The notes: generated from the letters alone by a model not told the origin. Positions 46,775 through 55,462 are shown, counted from the stretch's first letter. The stretch: DNA of 64,000 nt from Hyphomicrobiales bacterium (GCA_900469965.1 UBZP01000009.1:1-64000); one strand, 5' to 3'. A program made the numbers and translations.

Positions 46775-48919
46775 ATGACCAAGAACCCGCATACCAACCT
46801 GCAGTGCCTGGTGCTGGTGGCCCGCCATCATGGGGTCGACCTGTCACCCGAGCGGCTGATGCACGACTATGCCGTCGGCGATGCCCCGGTCACCCGGCGC
46901 CAGATGCTGCGCATGGCCAAGGATGCGGGCTTGCGAGCGCGCCATGTCACCCTCGACTGGGACGGGCTCTTCCAGCTCGGCGAGGCGTTTCCGGTCATCG
47001 CCGAACTTCAGAACGGCAACTGGGTCGTGGTCGCCGGCACAGCCGGCGACGGCGACAACCGGATGGTCCGGATCCTCGACCCGCTCGCCCAGCGCCCCGA
47101 ATTCATGCTGCTGGAGAAGGAGCGGTTCCTGCGCTCCTGGCGCGGCTCGATCGTGCTCGTCAAGCGCAACTACCGGATGTCGGACCTGGACCAGCCCTTC
47201 GGCTTTCGCTGGTTCATCCCCGAGATCATCCGCCAGCGCAGCCTGTTCCGCGACGTGGCACTCGCCGCCCTCGTGCTCTACGGGCTGGGGCTCGCCACTC
47301 CGATCTTCTTCCAGCTCGTCATCGACAAGGTCCTGGTGCACCAGAGCTACGCCACGCTGACGGTGCTGACGATCGGCATCGGGATCGCGCTCGTCTTCGA
47401 TGCGATCTTCAGCTTCCTCAGGCGATACCTCCTGCTCTATGCCACCAACAAAATCGACATCAAGATCGCCACGCGCACCTTCGGCCACCTGCTGAACCTG
47501 CCCGTCGCGCTCTTCGAGCAGACCTCGGCCGGCGTGCTCGTCAAGCACATGCAGCAGACCGGGCGCATCCGCGAGTTCCTGACCGGCCGCCTGTTCCTGA
47601 CGCTGCTCGACGGGCTGTCGCTCCTCGTCTTCGTGCCGATCCTCTTCCTCTACAGCGTCAAGCTCACCTTCGTCGTCATCGGCTTCGCCGGTCTCGTCGG
47701 CTTCGTCGTCATGCTGCTCGTCGGCCCGTTCAACCGGCGCCTGCAGGCGCTGTACCAGGCCGAGGGCGAACGCCAGGCGCTGCTGGTCGAGACGGTGCAC
47801 GGCATGCGCACCGTCAAGTCGCTGGCGCTCGAGCCCCGCCAGCGCAAGGTCTGGGACGACAGCTCCGCCCAGTCCATCTCCGTCCGCTTCCGGGTCGACC
47901 AGATCTCGGCGATCGCCCAGTCGCTGATCGGGCTTCTGGAAAAGCTGATGAGCGTCGCCATCATCGGGTTCGGCGCGCTCGACGTCTTCAGCGGGGCGAT
48001 GACCATCGGCGCGCTCGTCGCCTTCAACATGCTCGCCGGCCGGGTCTCCGGGCCGCTCGTCCAGATCGTCACCATGGTGCACGAATACCAGGAGGTGGCG
48101 CTGTCGGTGCGCATGCTGGGCGAGATCATGAACCAGCGGCCCGAGCAGTATGGGCGCGGGCGCGGCATGCGGCCGGAGCTGCACGGTCGCATCGAGTTCG
48201 ACAACGTCACCTTCCGCTACGGCCAGGACGGCCCGCCCGCTCTCGACGCGGTGTCCTTCACCGTCCCGGCGGGCTCGGTCTTCGGCATCGTCGGCAAGAG
48301 CGGCTCGGGCAAGACCACCGTCACCCGCCTGATCCAGGGCCTCTACCAGAACCAGCAGGGGATCGTGCGCATCGACGGCTACGACAGCCGCGAGATCGAC
48401 CTCGTCCACCTGCGCACCAGCATCGGCGTGGTGCTGCAGGACAATTTCCTCTTCCGCGGCAGCGTCCGCGACAACATCGCCGCCGCGCGGCCGGACGCCA
48501 GCATCGAGGAGATCGTCGAGGTGGCGCGCATGGCGGGCGCGGAGGAATTCGTCGAGCGGCTGCCGCGCGGCTTCGAGACCATGCTGGAGGAAAACGGCGC
48601 CAATCTCTCCGGCGGCCAGAAGCAGCGCCTCGCCATCGCCCGGGCGCTGCTCACCAACCCGAAACTTCTGATCTTCGACGAGGCGACCAGCGCGCTGGAT
48701 CCCGACAGCGAGGCGATCATCCGCCAGAATCTCGGCAGGATCGCCGCCGGCCGCACCGTCATCATCGTCTCCCACCGCCTTTCGACGCTCGTCGATGCCG
48801 ATGCCATCCTCGTCGTCGACCGCGGCAAGGTCGCCGACATCGGCCGTCACGACCAGCTCGTCTCGCGCTGCATGACCTACCGGCACCTGTGGAGCCAGCA
48901 GACGAGGCAGGTCGCATGA
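46775..48919 (+). CDS. Type I secretion ABC transporter with degenerate C39-like domain (HlyB class)
   Basis: 714 residues. Residues 1-130 form a C39-peptidase-like domain. The position of the catalytic Cys carries Gln (the Cys in NLQCLVLVA is shifted by one) and the catalytic His is Trp in NGNWVVVAG, so it is most likely a non-cleaving substrate-docking domain as in HlyB. Residues 150-440 are six membrane helices. The ATPase domain has Walker A GKSGSGKTTV, signature LSGGQKQRLAIARAL, Walker B LLIFDEATSALD and the switch His in IIVSHRL. The stop overlaps the HlyD start (ATGA). Exports unprocessed cargo across both membranes together with the HlyD protein and an outer-membrane TolC not encoded here. 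Confidence 0.93.
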   Translation: MTKNPHTNLQCLVLVARHHGVDLSPERLMHDYAVGDAPVTRRQMLRMAKDAGLRARHVTLDWDGLFQLGEAFPVIAELQNGNWVVVAGTAGDGDNRMVRILDPLAQRPEFMLLEKERFLRSWRGSIVLVKRNYRMSDLDQPFGFRWFIPEIIRQRSLFRDVALAALVLYGLGLATPIFFQLVIDKVLVHQSYATLTVLTIGIGIALVFDAIFSFLRRYLLLYATNKIDIKIATRTFGHLLNLPVALFEQTSAGVLVKHMQQTGRIREFLTGRLFLTLLDGLSLLVFVPILFLYSVKLTFVVIGFAGLVGFVVMLLVGPFNRRLQALYQAEGERQALLVETVHGMRTVKSLALEPRQRKVWDDSSAQSISVRFRVDQISAIAQSLIGLLEKLMSVAIIGFGALDVFSGAMTIGALVAFNMLAGRVSGPLVQIVTMVHEYQEVALSVRMLGEIMNQRPEQYGRGRGMRPELHGRIEFDNVTFRYGQDGPPALDAVSFTVPAGSVFGIVGKSGSGKTTVTRLIQGLYQNQQGIVRIDGYDSREIDLVHLRTSIGVVLQDNFLFRGSVRDNIAAARPDASIEEIVEVARMAGAEEFVERLPRGFETMLEENGANLSGGQKQRLAIARALLTNPKLLIFDEATSALDPDSEAIIRQNLGRIAAGRTVIIVSHRLSTLVDADAILVVDRGKVADIGRHDQLVSRCMTYRHLWSQQTRQVA

Positions 48920-50547
48920 GAAAGAAAACCGGACATCAGGCAAACGCGCCGTCGAACGGCACAGGCCCGGCCGAAACGACGGGTGCCGGCGCCGCGGGTG
49001 GCGACCGGCCGGCCGAAGCCGGGCGCGACGAGATCAAGGCCGGCGACGTCAAGACCGGCGACGTCAGGGCCAGCAACGTCACGGCCAGCGACAATGCCGG
49101 CAAGGGCAAGACTGCCAGTCAGCCGGCGGCCAAGCGCGAACCGGAGGAGCAGGCCGCACCGACGAACAACCTGCCGGTTCCCGTCAGGCAGCCGGCGACC
49201 GAGCTCGTCGCACAGCGGACGCTGCCGCCGGTCATCGCCGAGTTCCAGAGCGATGCGGTCGAGCTGGAGGAACGCGTGCCCCCGCGCGTCGCACGGCTGA
49301 CGCTCTACGGCATCACCGCGCTGATCGCTTCCGCAATCGTCTGGGCGAGCCTGTCGGAGATCGACGAGGTGGTGGTCGCGCCCGGCAAGCTGATCACCAC
49401 CGAGCCGACGATCGTCGTCCAGCCGATCGAGACCTCGATCGTGCGCACCATCGACGTCGCCCAGGGCGATACGGTGCGCGCCGGCCAGGTCCTGGCCACC
49501 TTCGACCCGACCTTCAGCCAGGCCGACGTCGACCTGCAGCGCGCCAAGTTTGCCGCCCTCGACGCGCAGGCGAACCGGCTCGCCGCGGAACTCAACGGCG
49601 ACGACTATGCCAAGACGGCCGGCTTCTCCCCCGACGAGCGGCTGCAACTGCAGCTGTTCGGCCAGCGCCTCGCCTTCCACACCGCGCAGCTGCTGAATTT
49701 CGACCACCAGATCGCCGGCCAGAACGCCACGCTCGTCGCCAGCACCAACCAGCAGCACATCCTCGCCAGCCGCAAGCAGAACCTCGCCGAGATCGAGGCG
49801 GCCCGCGAACTCCTGTGGCGGACCGACAGCGGCTCGCGCATCAATTTCCTCGGCGCACGCGACGCCCGCCTCGACGTCGAATCCGATCTGTCGCAGCTGC
49901 AGGGCCGCGCGGCGGAGGCCGTCCATGCGCTCGCCAAGCTCAGGGCCGATCGCCAGGCCTTCATCGAGGACTTCCGCCGCACCACCATGGAGCAGCTGGT
50001 CGAGACGAAGACCCAGCGCGACGCCGCCGCCGAGGAGCTGAAGAAGATGGAGCGCCGGCGGGACATGGTCGAGATGCGCGCCCCGGCCGACGCCGTCGTG
50101 CTCGACATGGCCCAGCGTTCGGTCGGCTCGGTCGTCCGCGAAGCCGAGCCGATGGTGACGCTCGTCCCCCTCGGTGCGCCGCTGGAGGCCGAAATCTCGA
50201 TCAACGCCCGCGACATCGGCCAGGTCACCGTCGACAAGCAGGCGCGCATCAAATTCGATGCCTATCCGTTCCAGAAATACGGCACCGCCAACGGCAGCAT
50301 CCGCACGGTCAGCCGCGACGCGTTCAGCCCGAGCCAGCAGGAGACGGCCGCCGGCCAGCCGCCCACGCCCTATTTCAAGGCGCGCATCCCGCTCGCCGAC
50401 ACCGAACTTCACTATGACGGCAAGCCCGTGCGGCTGCTTCCGGGCATGACCGTTTCGGCCGAGGTCAAGGTCGGCCGCCGCACGGTCATTTCCTATTTCC
50501 TCTATCCCCTCGTCCGGGGGCTCGACACCGCCCTGCGCGAACCCTGA
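48916..50547 (+). CDS. Type I secretion membrane-fusion protein (HlyD family)
   Basis: 543 residues, ATG 48916 overlapping the ABC gene stop. An unusually long cytoplasmic N-terminus (about 130 residues, low complexity, with four 15-bp repeats in DNA) precedes one membrane helix (LTLYGITALIASAIVWASL). The periplasmic part follows the HlyD order: lipoyl half (GKLITTEPTIVVQPIETSIV, VAQGDTVRAGQVLATFDPT), long coiled coil (about 210-400), second lipoyl half (MRAPADAVVLDM), then a beta domain (KFDAYPFQKYGTANGSIRTVSRDAF) and C-terminal LPGMTVSAEVKVGRRTVISYFLYPL. It bridges the ABC exporter to TolC. The extended N-terminus may serve cargo recruitment (inference). Confidence 0.92.
   Translation: MRKKTGHQANAPSNGTGPAETTGAGAAGGDRPAEAGRDEIKAGDVKTGDVRASNVTASDNAGKGKTASQPAAKREPEEQAAPTNNLPVPVRQPATELVAQRTLPPVIAEFQSDAVELEERVPPRVARLTLYGITALIASAIVWASLSEIDEVVVAPGKLITTEPTIVVQPIETSIVRTIDVAQGDTVRAGQVLATFDPTFSQADVDLQRAKFAALDAQANRLAAELNGDDYAKTAGFSPDERLQLQLFGQRLAFHTAQLLNFDHQIAGQNATLVASTNQQHILASRKQNLAEIEAARELLWRTDSGSRINFLGARDARLDVESDLSQLQGRAAEAVHALAKLRADRQAFIEDFRRTTMEQLVETKTQRDAAAEELKKMERRRDMVEMRAPADAVVLDMAQRSVGSVVREAEPMVTLVPLGAPLEAEISINARDIGQVTVDKQARIKFDAYPFQKYGTANGSIRTVSRDAFSPSQQETAAGQPPTPYFKARIPLADTELHYDGKPVRLLPGMTVSAEVKVGRRTVISYFLYPLVRGLDTALREP
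49033..49092 (+). repeat. Four degenerate 15-bp repeats in the HlyD gene
   Basis: Consecutive units at 49033-49047, 49048-49062, 49063-49077 and 49078-49092 follow the pattern GTCANGRCCRGCRAC and code the pentapeptide series IKAGD/VKTGD/VRASN/VTASD in the cytoplasmic N-terminus. Confidence 0.6.
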
Positions 50548-50595
50548 CCGCAACGAAGGGCCGCAGGTCGCACTGGCGGCAGGATCCGAAACCGT

Positions 50596-51237
50596 CTAGT
50601 CGGGACATTCGGCGCCGGTCGTCACCCAGGCGTCGATCAGGGCGGCAAGCTCTTCCTGCGAGCCCGGCGGCGTGCTCCTGCCCTCGCCCGGATGCCATGC
50701 CCAGCCGACCAGGTGGTCCTCGCCCATGTGGCTGACGAGGTCGGCATGCGAGCGATCGCCGTTGCGTTCCGGGTCCTTCACCTGCCGGCAGATCTCGCCG
50801 ACCGTCAGTCCCTGCCAGGCCATGCTGGCGGGCGCCAGCTGCCAATGGGCATTGCCCGGAATGGACTTCATGCGGCTGCCGACGATCGGGCGGTTCTCGG
50901 GGCCGTGGCAGGCGGTGCAGGCCAGCCCCGCCGGTCCCATCGAGCTTTCGCTCGCGATCATCAGCGGCACGTGCGGATGCATGTCCTCGCCCTGGGTCGG
51001 GCTGCGGGTCGCCGGATGGCAGTTGATGCAGCGCGGATGCGTCAGGACACGGCTCGCCTCGATGAAGATCGCCTTCGATCGGGCGCCGGTGTCGGCGATG
51101 GTCTCGAAATCCGCGACCGGCTTCAGGGTTCCGCCGCCGGCGGTCTCGGCGTATCCGCGCAGCGGCCCCGTTCCGGCAACGGCGCCGATCACGACCAGGA
51201 CGGCGGCAAGCGGCAAGGCGAGCGGTTTCTTCGCCAT
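50596..51237 (-). CDS. Diheme cytochrome c linked to a molybdenum hydroxylase
   Basis: 213 residues. ATG 51237 has GGAGG at 8-nt spacing; the in-frame GTG at 51243 is too close to that site. Signal/anchor at 4-30 (LALPLAAVLVVIGAVAG). Two c-type heme sites are visible: CINCH and CTACH, each CxxCH, with possible Met axial ligands nearby (EDMHPHVPLM; HMGEDHLVGW). It starts 2 nt after the stop of the IorB-like gene and is the last gene of that operon, so it most likely takes electrons from the exported Mo enzyme to the respiratory chain. This arrangement is common for Tat-exported isoquinoline-oxidoreductase-like enzymes. Confidence 0.88.
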   Translation of the reverse strand: MAKKPLALPLAAVLVVIGAVAGTGPLRGYAETAGGGTLKPVADFETIADTGARSKAIFIEASRVLTHPRCINCHPATRSPTQGEDMHPHVPLMIASESSMGPAGLACTACHGPENRPIVGSRMKSIPGNAHWQLAPASMAWQGLTVGEICRQVKDPERNGDRSHADLVSHMGEDHLVGWAWHPGEGRSTPPGSQEELAALIDAWVTTGAECPD

Positions 51238-51239
51238 CG

Positions 51240-53396
51240 TCACACCCTCCGCAATTCGCTCTGGTCGATCGGCAGCGACCGCAGCCGCTTGCCGGTCGCC
51301 GCGAAGATCGCGTTGAACAGCGAGGGCGCGACGCCGGGGGTGCCGAGCTCGCCTATGCCGCCCGGCGCCTCCGAACTCGGCACGATGTGCACCTCGATCC
51401 TCGGCGTCTCGTGGATCCTGAGAACGGGGGAATCGTCGAAGTTGCCCTCGACCACGGCGCCGTTCCGAACCGTGATGCGGCCATAGAGGGCGGCACTCAG
51501 CCCATAGACGATGCCGCTCTGGATCTGGGCCTCCACCGTATCGGGATTGATGACCTGGCCGCAGTCGACCGCGCAGACGATGCGGTCGACCCTCAGCCCG
51601 CCGTCTTCGGCAATGCCCACCTCGGCGATCATCGCCGAAAAGCTGCCGAAATCCTCCGCCACCGCAATGCCGCGTCCCGTCCCCTGCGCCGGCGCCGTCG
51701 TCCAGCCCGCCTTCTCGGCGGCGAGTTCGAGCACCCCGAGGAGGCGCGGCTTGTGCTGGAGCAGCCGGCGGCGGTAGTCGAGCGGATCAATGCCGGCAAG
51801 ATGCGCCAGTTCGTCGATGCCGCCCTCGATCGGCGGGATGTTGCGCGTGGCCCCGACGCCGCGCCAGTTGCCCGTCAGCATACCGTCGGGCGCCTCGTGC
51901 CGCACGAAGTCGGTATATTTGTTGGGAATGGCGTAGGGGGATTCCGCGCCCGCCATGATGTCGAGATCGATGCCTTCCTGCACGAAAGCGGGCATCCAGC
52001 GGGCCATGACGGCGGGGCCGATGACGCGGTGGCGCCAGGAGACGGGCATGCCGTCCGCACCCAGGGTCGCCGTGACCTTGCTGTAGTTGAGGTAGCGATA
52101 GCAGTCGTGACGGATATCCTCCTCGCGGCTCCAGGTCACCTTGACCGGGCCATCGACCTGCCTTGCGATCTTTGCCGCCGCGATGACGCTGTCGACATCG
52201 AGCCTGCGGCCGAAGCCACCGCCCAGCAAGTGGTTGTGTACGACCACCTTCTCCACCGGCAGCCCGGTGACGTCGGCCACGGCCTGCCGCGCCCGCCCCA
52301 TCACTTGCGTCCCGACCCAGACCTCGCAGCCGTCGTCGCGGACATGCAGCGTGCAGTTCAGGGGCTCCATCGCCGTATGCGTCAGGATCGGCAGGCGATA
52401 GACGAATTCGTGGACCGGCCCGTGCTCGGCTTCCGCCTTGTCGACATCGCCCTCTTTCTTGTGCGGCAGGGCATTGCCCCCGATCGCATCTTCGGCGCGG
52501 GCCTCCAGATCCGCCAGCGAAAGCGTGCCGTTCGGACCCGGATCCCAGTCGATGGCGAGCGCGGCGAGCCCCTTTCGGGCGGCACCGGTATTGTCCGCCA
52601 CGACGGCGACGGCGTCCTCGGTCCGGACGACCTGCTTGACGCCCTTGACCGCCAGTGCCGGGGCATCCTCGACCGAGCGCAGCGTCCCGCCGAAATGGGG
52701 ACAGATGGCGATCGCCGCAAAGGAGACGCCGTCCGGGCGGGCGTCGATGCCGTACTTCGCCGACCCGTTGACCTTCTGCGGACTGTCGAGCCGGCGCACC
52801 GCCCGGCCGATCACCTTGAAATCGGTGGCCGGCTTCAGGGGCACGTCCTGCGGGACGGGCTGCGCCGCGGCCGCCTCGACCAGGCTGCCGTAGCGCGCCC
52901 GGCGGTTGCTCGCCGCATGCACGACCTGCCCGGCCTCCACGGTGCAGGTCTCCGGCGCCACGTCCCAGCCGCGGGCGGCGGCATTCACCAGCATGATGCG
53001 TGCGGTCGCACCTGCCTTACGCATCTGCTCGTAGACGCCGCGGATGGAGAGCGAGCCCCCGGTGATCTGGTCGCCGAGCAAGGTGTTCGCATAGCGGGCG
53101 GGATCGGCAGGGGCATGCTCCAGTTCCACCTGGTCGAGCGGAACGTCCAGTTCCTCGGCGAGAAGCATGGCCACGGCCGTGTAGATGCCCTGTCCCATCT
53201 CCACCGGCGAAATGACGAAGACGATCTTGCCCTCGGCCGGGATACGGATGAAGGCGCCCGCCTCGAAGGCATCCGGGGCGGCGGCGGACGAGGCCGTGGG
53301 CTTGAAGCCGATGACGAGGCCGGCGCCGGTCAGCGATGCGCCGATCAGGAAATGGCGGCGCGATACGGGAATGGCGTTCCTGTCGTGGATGGACAT
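51240..53396 (-). CDS. Molybdenum-binding subunit of an isoquinoline 1-oxidoreductase-like enzyme
   Basis: 718 residues from ATG 53396 (GGGGAGGTGAG upstream). The N-terminus SRRHFLIGASLTGAGLVIGF is a Tat signal, so the enzyme is periplasmic. Xanthine dehydrogenase-type large subunit of the IorB/CoxL branch: SPVEMGQGIYTAVAMLLAEEL, DQITGGSLSIRGVYEQMRKAG, GGGFGRRLDVD, TGNWRGVGATRN and the catalytic-Glu motif PGGIGELGTPGVAPS near the C-terminus. Lacks an FAD subunit partner; instead a 2Fe-2S protein and a diheme cytochrome flank it. Hydroxylates an N-heterocycle or oxidises an aldehyde; the substrate is unknown. Confidence 0.9.
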   Translation of the reverse strand: MSIHDRNAIPVSRRHFLIGASLTGAGLVIGFKPTASSAAAPDAFEAGAFIRIPAEGKIVFVISPVEMGQGIYTAVAMLLAEELDVPLDQVELEHAPADPARYANTLLGDQITGGSLSIRGVYEQMRKAGATARIMLVNAAARGWDVAPETCTVEAGQVVHAASNRRARYGSLVEAAAAQPVPQDVPLKPATDFKVIGRAVRRLDSPQKVNGSAKYGIDARPDGVSFAAIAICPHFGGTLRSVEDAPALAVKGVKQVVRTEDAVAVVADNTGAARKGLAALAIDWDPGPNGTLSLADLEARAEDAIGGNALPHKKEGDVDKAEAEHGPVHEFVYRLPILTHTAMEPLNCTLHVRDDGCEVWVGTQVMGRARQAVADVTGLPVEKVVVHNHLLGGGFGRRLDVDSVIAAAKIARQVDGPVKVTWSREEDIRHDCYRYLNYSKVTATLGADGMPVSWRHRVIGPAVMARWMPAFVQEGIDLDIMAGAESPYAIPNKYTDFVRHEAPDGMLTGNWRGVGATRNIPPIEGGIDELAHLAGIDPLDYRRRLLQHKPRLLGVLELAAEKAGWTTAPAQGTGRGIAVAEDFGSFSAMIAEVGIAEDGGLRVDRIVCAVDCGQVINPDTVEAQIQSGIVYGLSAALYGRITVRNGAVVEGNFDDSPVLRIHETPRIEVHIVPSSEAPGGIGELGTPGVAPSLFNAIFAATGKRLRSLPIDQSELRRV

Positions 53397-53401
53397 GACA
53401 C

Positions 53402-53860
53402 TCACCTCCCCGCCGCAGCCAGCTTGATGGCGGCGCGAATGCGCGGATAGGTGCCGCATCGACAGATGTTCCCGGCCATCACCGCGTCGATGTCCTCGTC
53501 GGTCGGCGACGGGTTGGCGGCAAGGAGGGCTGCGGCAGACATGATCTGCCCGGACTGACAGTAGCCGCACTGGACGACGTCGATGTCGAGCCAGGCCTTC
53601 TGCACGCGGGCGCCTTCCACAGTCTCGCCGATCGCCTCGATCGTGGTGATCGACGCGGAAGCGACATCGGCGACCGGCGTCACGCAGGAGCGGACGGGCA
53701 TGCCGTCGACATGCACCGTGCAGGCACCGCACATGGCGATGCCGCAGCCGAATTTCGTTCCGGTGAGGCCTATGGTGTCCCGCAGGACCCATAGCAGCGG
53801 AATGTCGCCGTCTACATCGATGGAATAGGACTTACCATTGACCTGGAGATCGTATGACAT
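53402..53860 (-). CDS. 2Fe-2S subunit of an isoquinoline 1-oxidoreductase-like enzyme
   Basis: 152 residues, first gene of the minus-strand operon, 5 nt before the Mo subunit. Plant-ferredoxin part with [16 protein letters not shown] and RSCVTP; helical part with CGYCQSGQ and [12 protein letters not shown], giving eight Cys for two [2Fe-2S] clusters. The short form without FAD domain matches IorA. No signal peptide: it is carried to the periplasm with the Tat-dependent large subunit. The ribosome-binding site of ATG 53860 is weak. Confidence 0.92.
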   Translation of the reverse strand: MSYDLQVNGKSYSIDVDGDIPLLWVLRDTIGLTGTKFGCGIAMCGACTVHVDGMPVRSCVTPVADVASASITTIEAIGETVEGARVQKAWLDIDVVQCGYCQSGQIMSAAALLAANPSPTDEDIDAVMAGNICRCGTYPRIRAAIKLAAAGR

Positions 53861-54474
53861 GTGAGCATCGGCCGATAGCCGCCTCCCGGGGATCCATACC
53901 GCGCGTGAAAACTACCAGAACTTCCCTGAGACCACGCACTAACTTTATTGTGAAAAGAAAATTGCCCGCCTTCTATTGAAAGCCATGGTTTCGCCATAAT
54001 ATGCTACGTGGCATTGCCTTCGGCGGCCATTCGAGACCGGCAGGTTGTGCCTGCGGGCATGCCGGGGCAGTTGTTCGGAAGCCGCGCCGTCGGCCTGCGG
54101 CGGCAGGATCCGGCACGACGAAGCGATAACCACGGCCGCTCACCGTCGCGATGTAGGGCGCCCCGTCCGGCCGCTCGCCGCCACCGCTATCCATATCGGC
54201 CGAGCCTGCGAGGTCGCCGCGTGCTGGTCGTCCACACGACCGGAGTCATTCGGGCACGCGGACAGTCCGGCCGCCGGGGTGCTCCTCGCCGCCGCCGCCA
54301 TCGCATTGGGTGGCTTTCGTGACAAAATCTAGCGGTCCGGCCAACCCTTCATGCACTGGTCTCGCTCTAAATTAGGCGCGACACAACTATGGGGTTGTTG
54401 CCACATTTCGGTGCCAGACTGTCTACAGGCGTTATGGCGGGGCTCATCGAGCGTATGATTCGGAGGAACAGCGC
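53861..54474. other. Intergenic region with a regulator remnant
   Basis: 614 bp without an intact gene. The middle holds a short winged-helix remnant (54095-54194). The rest has no homology that I can see. The AT-rich stretch near 53940-54000 probably carries the promoter of the IorAB-like operon. Confidence 0.5.
54095..54194 (-). pseudogene. Fragment of an OmpR/CadC-type winged-helix DNA-binding domain
   Basis: The minus-strand reading beginning near 54194 encodes APYIATVSGRGYRFVVPD, the C-terminal hairpin of trans_reg_C winged helices (consensus xYIxTVxGxGYRF). Nothing upstream in this frame supplies the rest of the domain, and the downstream frame becomes unstructured. Probably the decayed remnant of a regulator of the adjacent IorAB-like operon. 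Confidence 0.5.
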
Positions 54475-55359
54475 ATGCGGAAAATCGGCAGTCTCACCTT
54501 GTTGGCCTGCGTGTCCCTGACACTTGCCGCCACGCCTGTCGTCCTGGACCTGAAAGGCCCCCTGAAGCTCACCACATCGACCGCCCTCGCCGGCAATGGA
54601 AACGGTGGCGGTAATGGCGGCGGAAACGGCGGCGGAAACGGCGGCGGCAATGGTGGCGGCAACGGCGGTGGCAATGGCGGCGGCAAGAGTGAGAGCCATG
54701 CGTCCGCGGGTCACGAGAAATCCGGACAGTCATCCCGTGGCAAGAGCGAGACCGGCAAGCCCGGCGATCCGATCGCAACGGCATTCGGCAAGCTTTTCGG
54801 CATCCGGAAGAGCGAGGAAAGGCGCACCGCCTCCAAGAAGAGCCTGACGGAAACCGCCAGGGTTTCGCCGAAGGCCGAGAAAGTGCACCTGAAGCCGGTC
54901 AAGCCGACGCCCAAGCCGCAGGTGGCGACGGACGTCGCCGCGGTCGAAGTGGAAGAAGCGCCCCTGAGCGGCAAGCCCGATCTGGCCGCCAAGCTCGGCG
55001 GCCTGAACTCGCTGCAGCGCAACTATCATGCCTATCTGAACGCCAGCGATCCGCGCATGGCCGCGATCCGCAGCTATGTCGTGGCCTATGCCCAGTTCGA
55101 GCTGGACAACGGCGTCGACGCCGTCCCGACCGATCCCGCCCTCGGCGACGAGGCCCTGAGCGCGGCACTTCTCGCGGCGGCCAACAAGCAGATAGGCACC
55201 GTGCAGCAGCCCGGCGACGTCGTGGTGACCGATCCCGAAGTGATGGCCTGGGCCAAGGACGTCCTCGGCGTCGGCCCTGCCGTCGGCAAGATCGACGAGG
55301 TGCGCGAGGTCATGGCGGCCGAACAGCCGGCCGATCAAGAGGCAGAAGAGACCGAGTAG
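54475..55359 (+). CDS. Secreted Gly/Asn-repeat protein of unknown function
   Basis: 294 residues, ATG 54475 with CGGAGGAAC upstream. Signal peptide about 1-40 (LTLLACVSLTLAATPVV, ending STALA-G). Residues 41-70 are GNGG repeats. A basic Lys/Ser-rich linker follows (70-160). About 180-290 is a helical acidic domain: LNSLQRNYHAYLNASDPRMAAIRSYVVAYAQFE and ALLAAANKQ. I do not recognise the family; similar Gly-rich secreted proteins with a LNSLxRNxxAYxNxxDPR segment occur in Hyphomicrobiales. Located between the regulator remnant and tRNA-Ile. Confidence 0.8.
   Translation: MRKIGSLTLLACVSLTLAATPVVLDLKGPLKLTTSTALAGNGNGGGNGGGNGGGNGGGNGGGNGGGNGGGKSESHASAGHEKSGQSSRGKSETGKPGDPIATAFGKLFGIRKSEERRTASKKSLTETARVSPKAEKVHLKPVKPTPKPQVATDVAAVEVEEAPLSGKPDLAAKLGGLNSLQRNYHAYLNASDPRMAAIRSYVVAYAQFELDNGVDAVPTDPALGDEALSAALLAAANKQIGTVQQPGDVVVTDPEVMAWAKDVLGVGPAVGKIDEVREVMAAEQPADQEAEETE
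54594..54689 (+). repeat. 12-bp GNGG-coding tandem repeats
   Basis: About eight copies of the pattern GGNGGCAAYGGN code a polyglycine-asparagine stretch. Copy number may vary between strains by slippage. Confidence 0.75.
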
Positions 55360-55434
55360 GGCAACGCCCGCGTCGCAGCAGAATCGGACAGCCGGGGCAC
55401 CGGCCGGTCCGCCGGCAGACACCGACCCGTGCAA

Positions 55435-55462
55435 AAATCGCGCCCCCGCCGGGCGCATGGAT
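55435..55462. terminator. Weak hairpin after the Gly-repeat gene
   Basis: GCGCCC (55440-55445) pairs with GGGCGC (55451-55456), with an AAATC/GATTT extension across mismatches. Candidate terminator 80 nt past the stop. Confidence 0.3.

Noticed and set aside
46775..47170. Reading the exporter as a leader-peptide-cleaving bacteriocin (C39) transporter
   Set aside because: The catalytic Cys and His positions are both replaced, and no small double-Gly precursor peptide was found nearby. The 98-residue neighbour lacks a GG leader.
46804..48915. Plus-strand open frame in another phase across the ABC exporter, joined to the HlyD frame
   Set aside because: Only its last part (from 48916) is real, as HlyD. 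The upstream part is an Arg/Pro/Ala-rich out-of-frame reading of the ABC gene.
54594..54689. Regular short repeats that might be taken for a CRISPR array
   Set aside because: The period is 12 bp with no spacers, and it codes for Gly-Asn repeats inside an open gene with a signal peptide.
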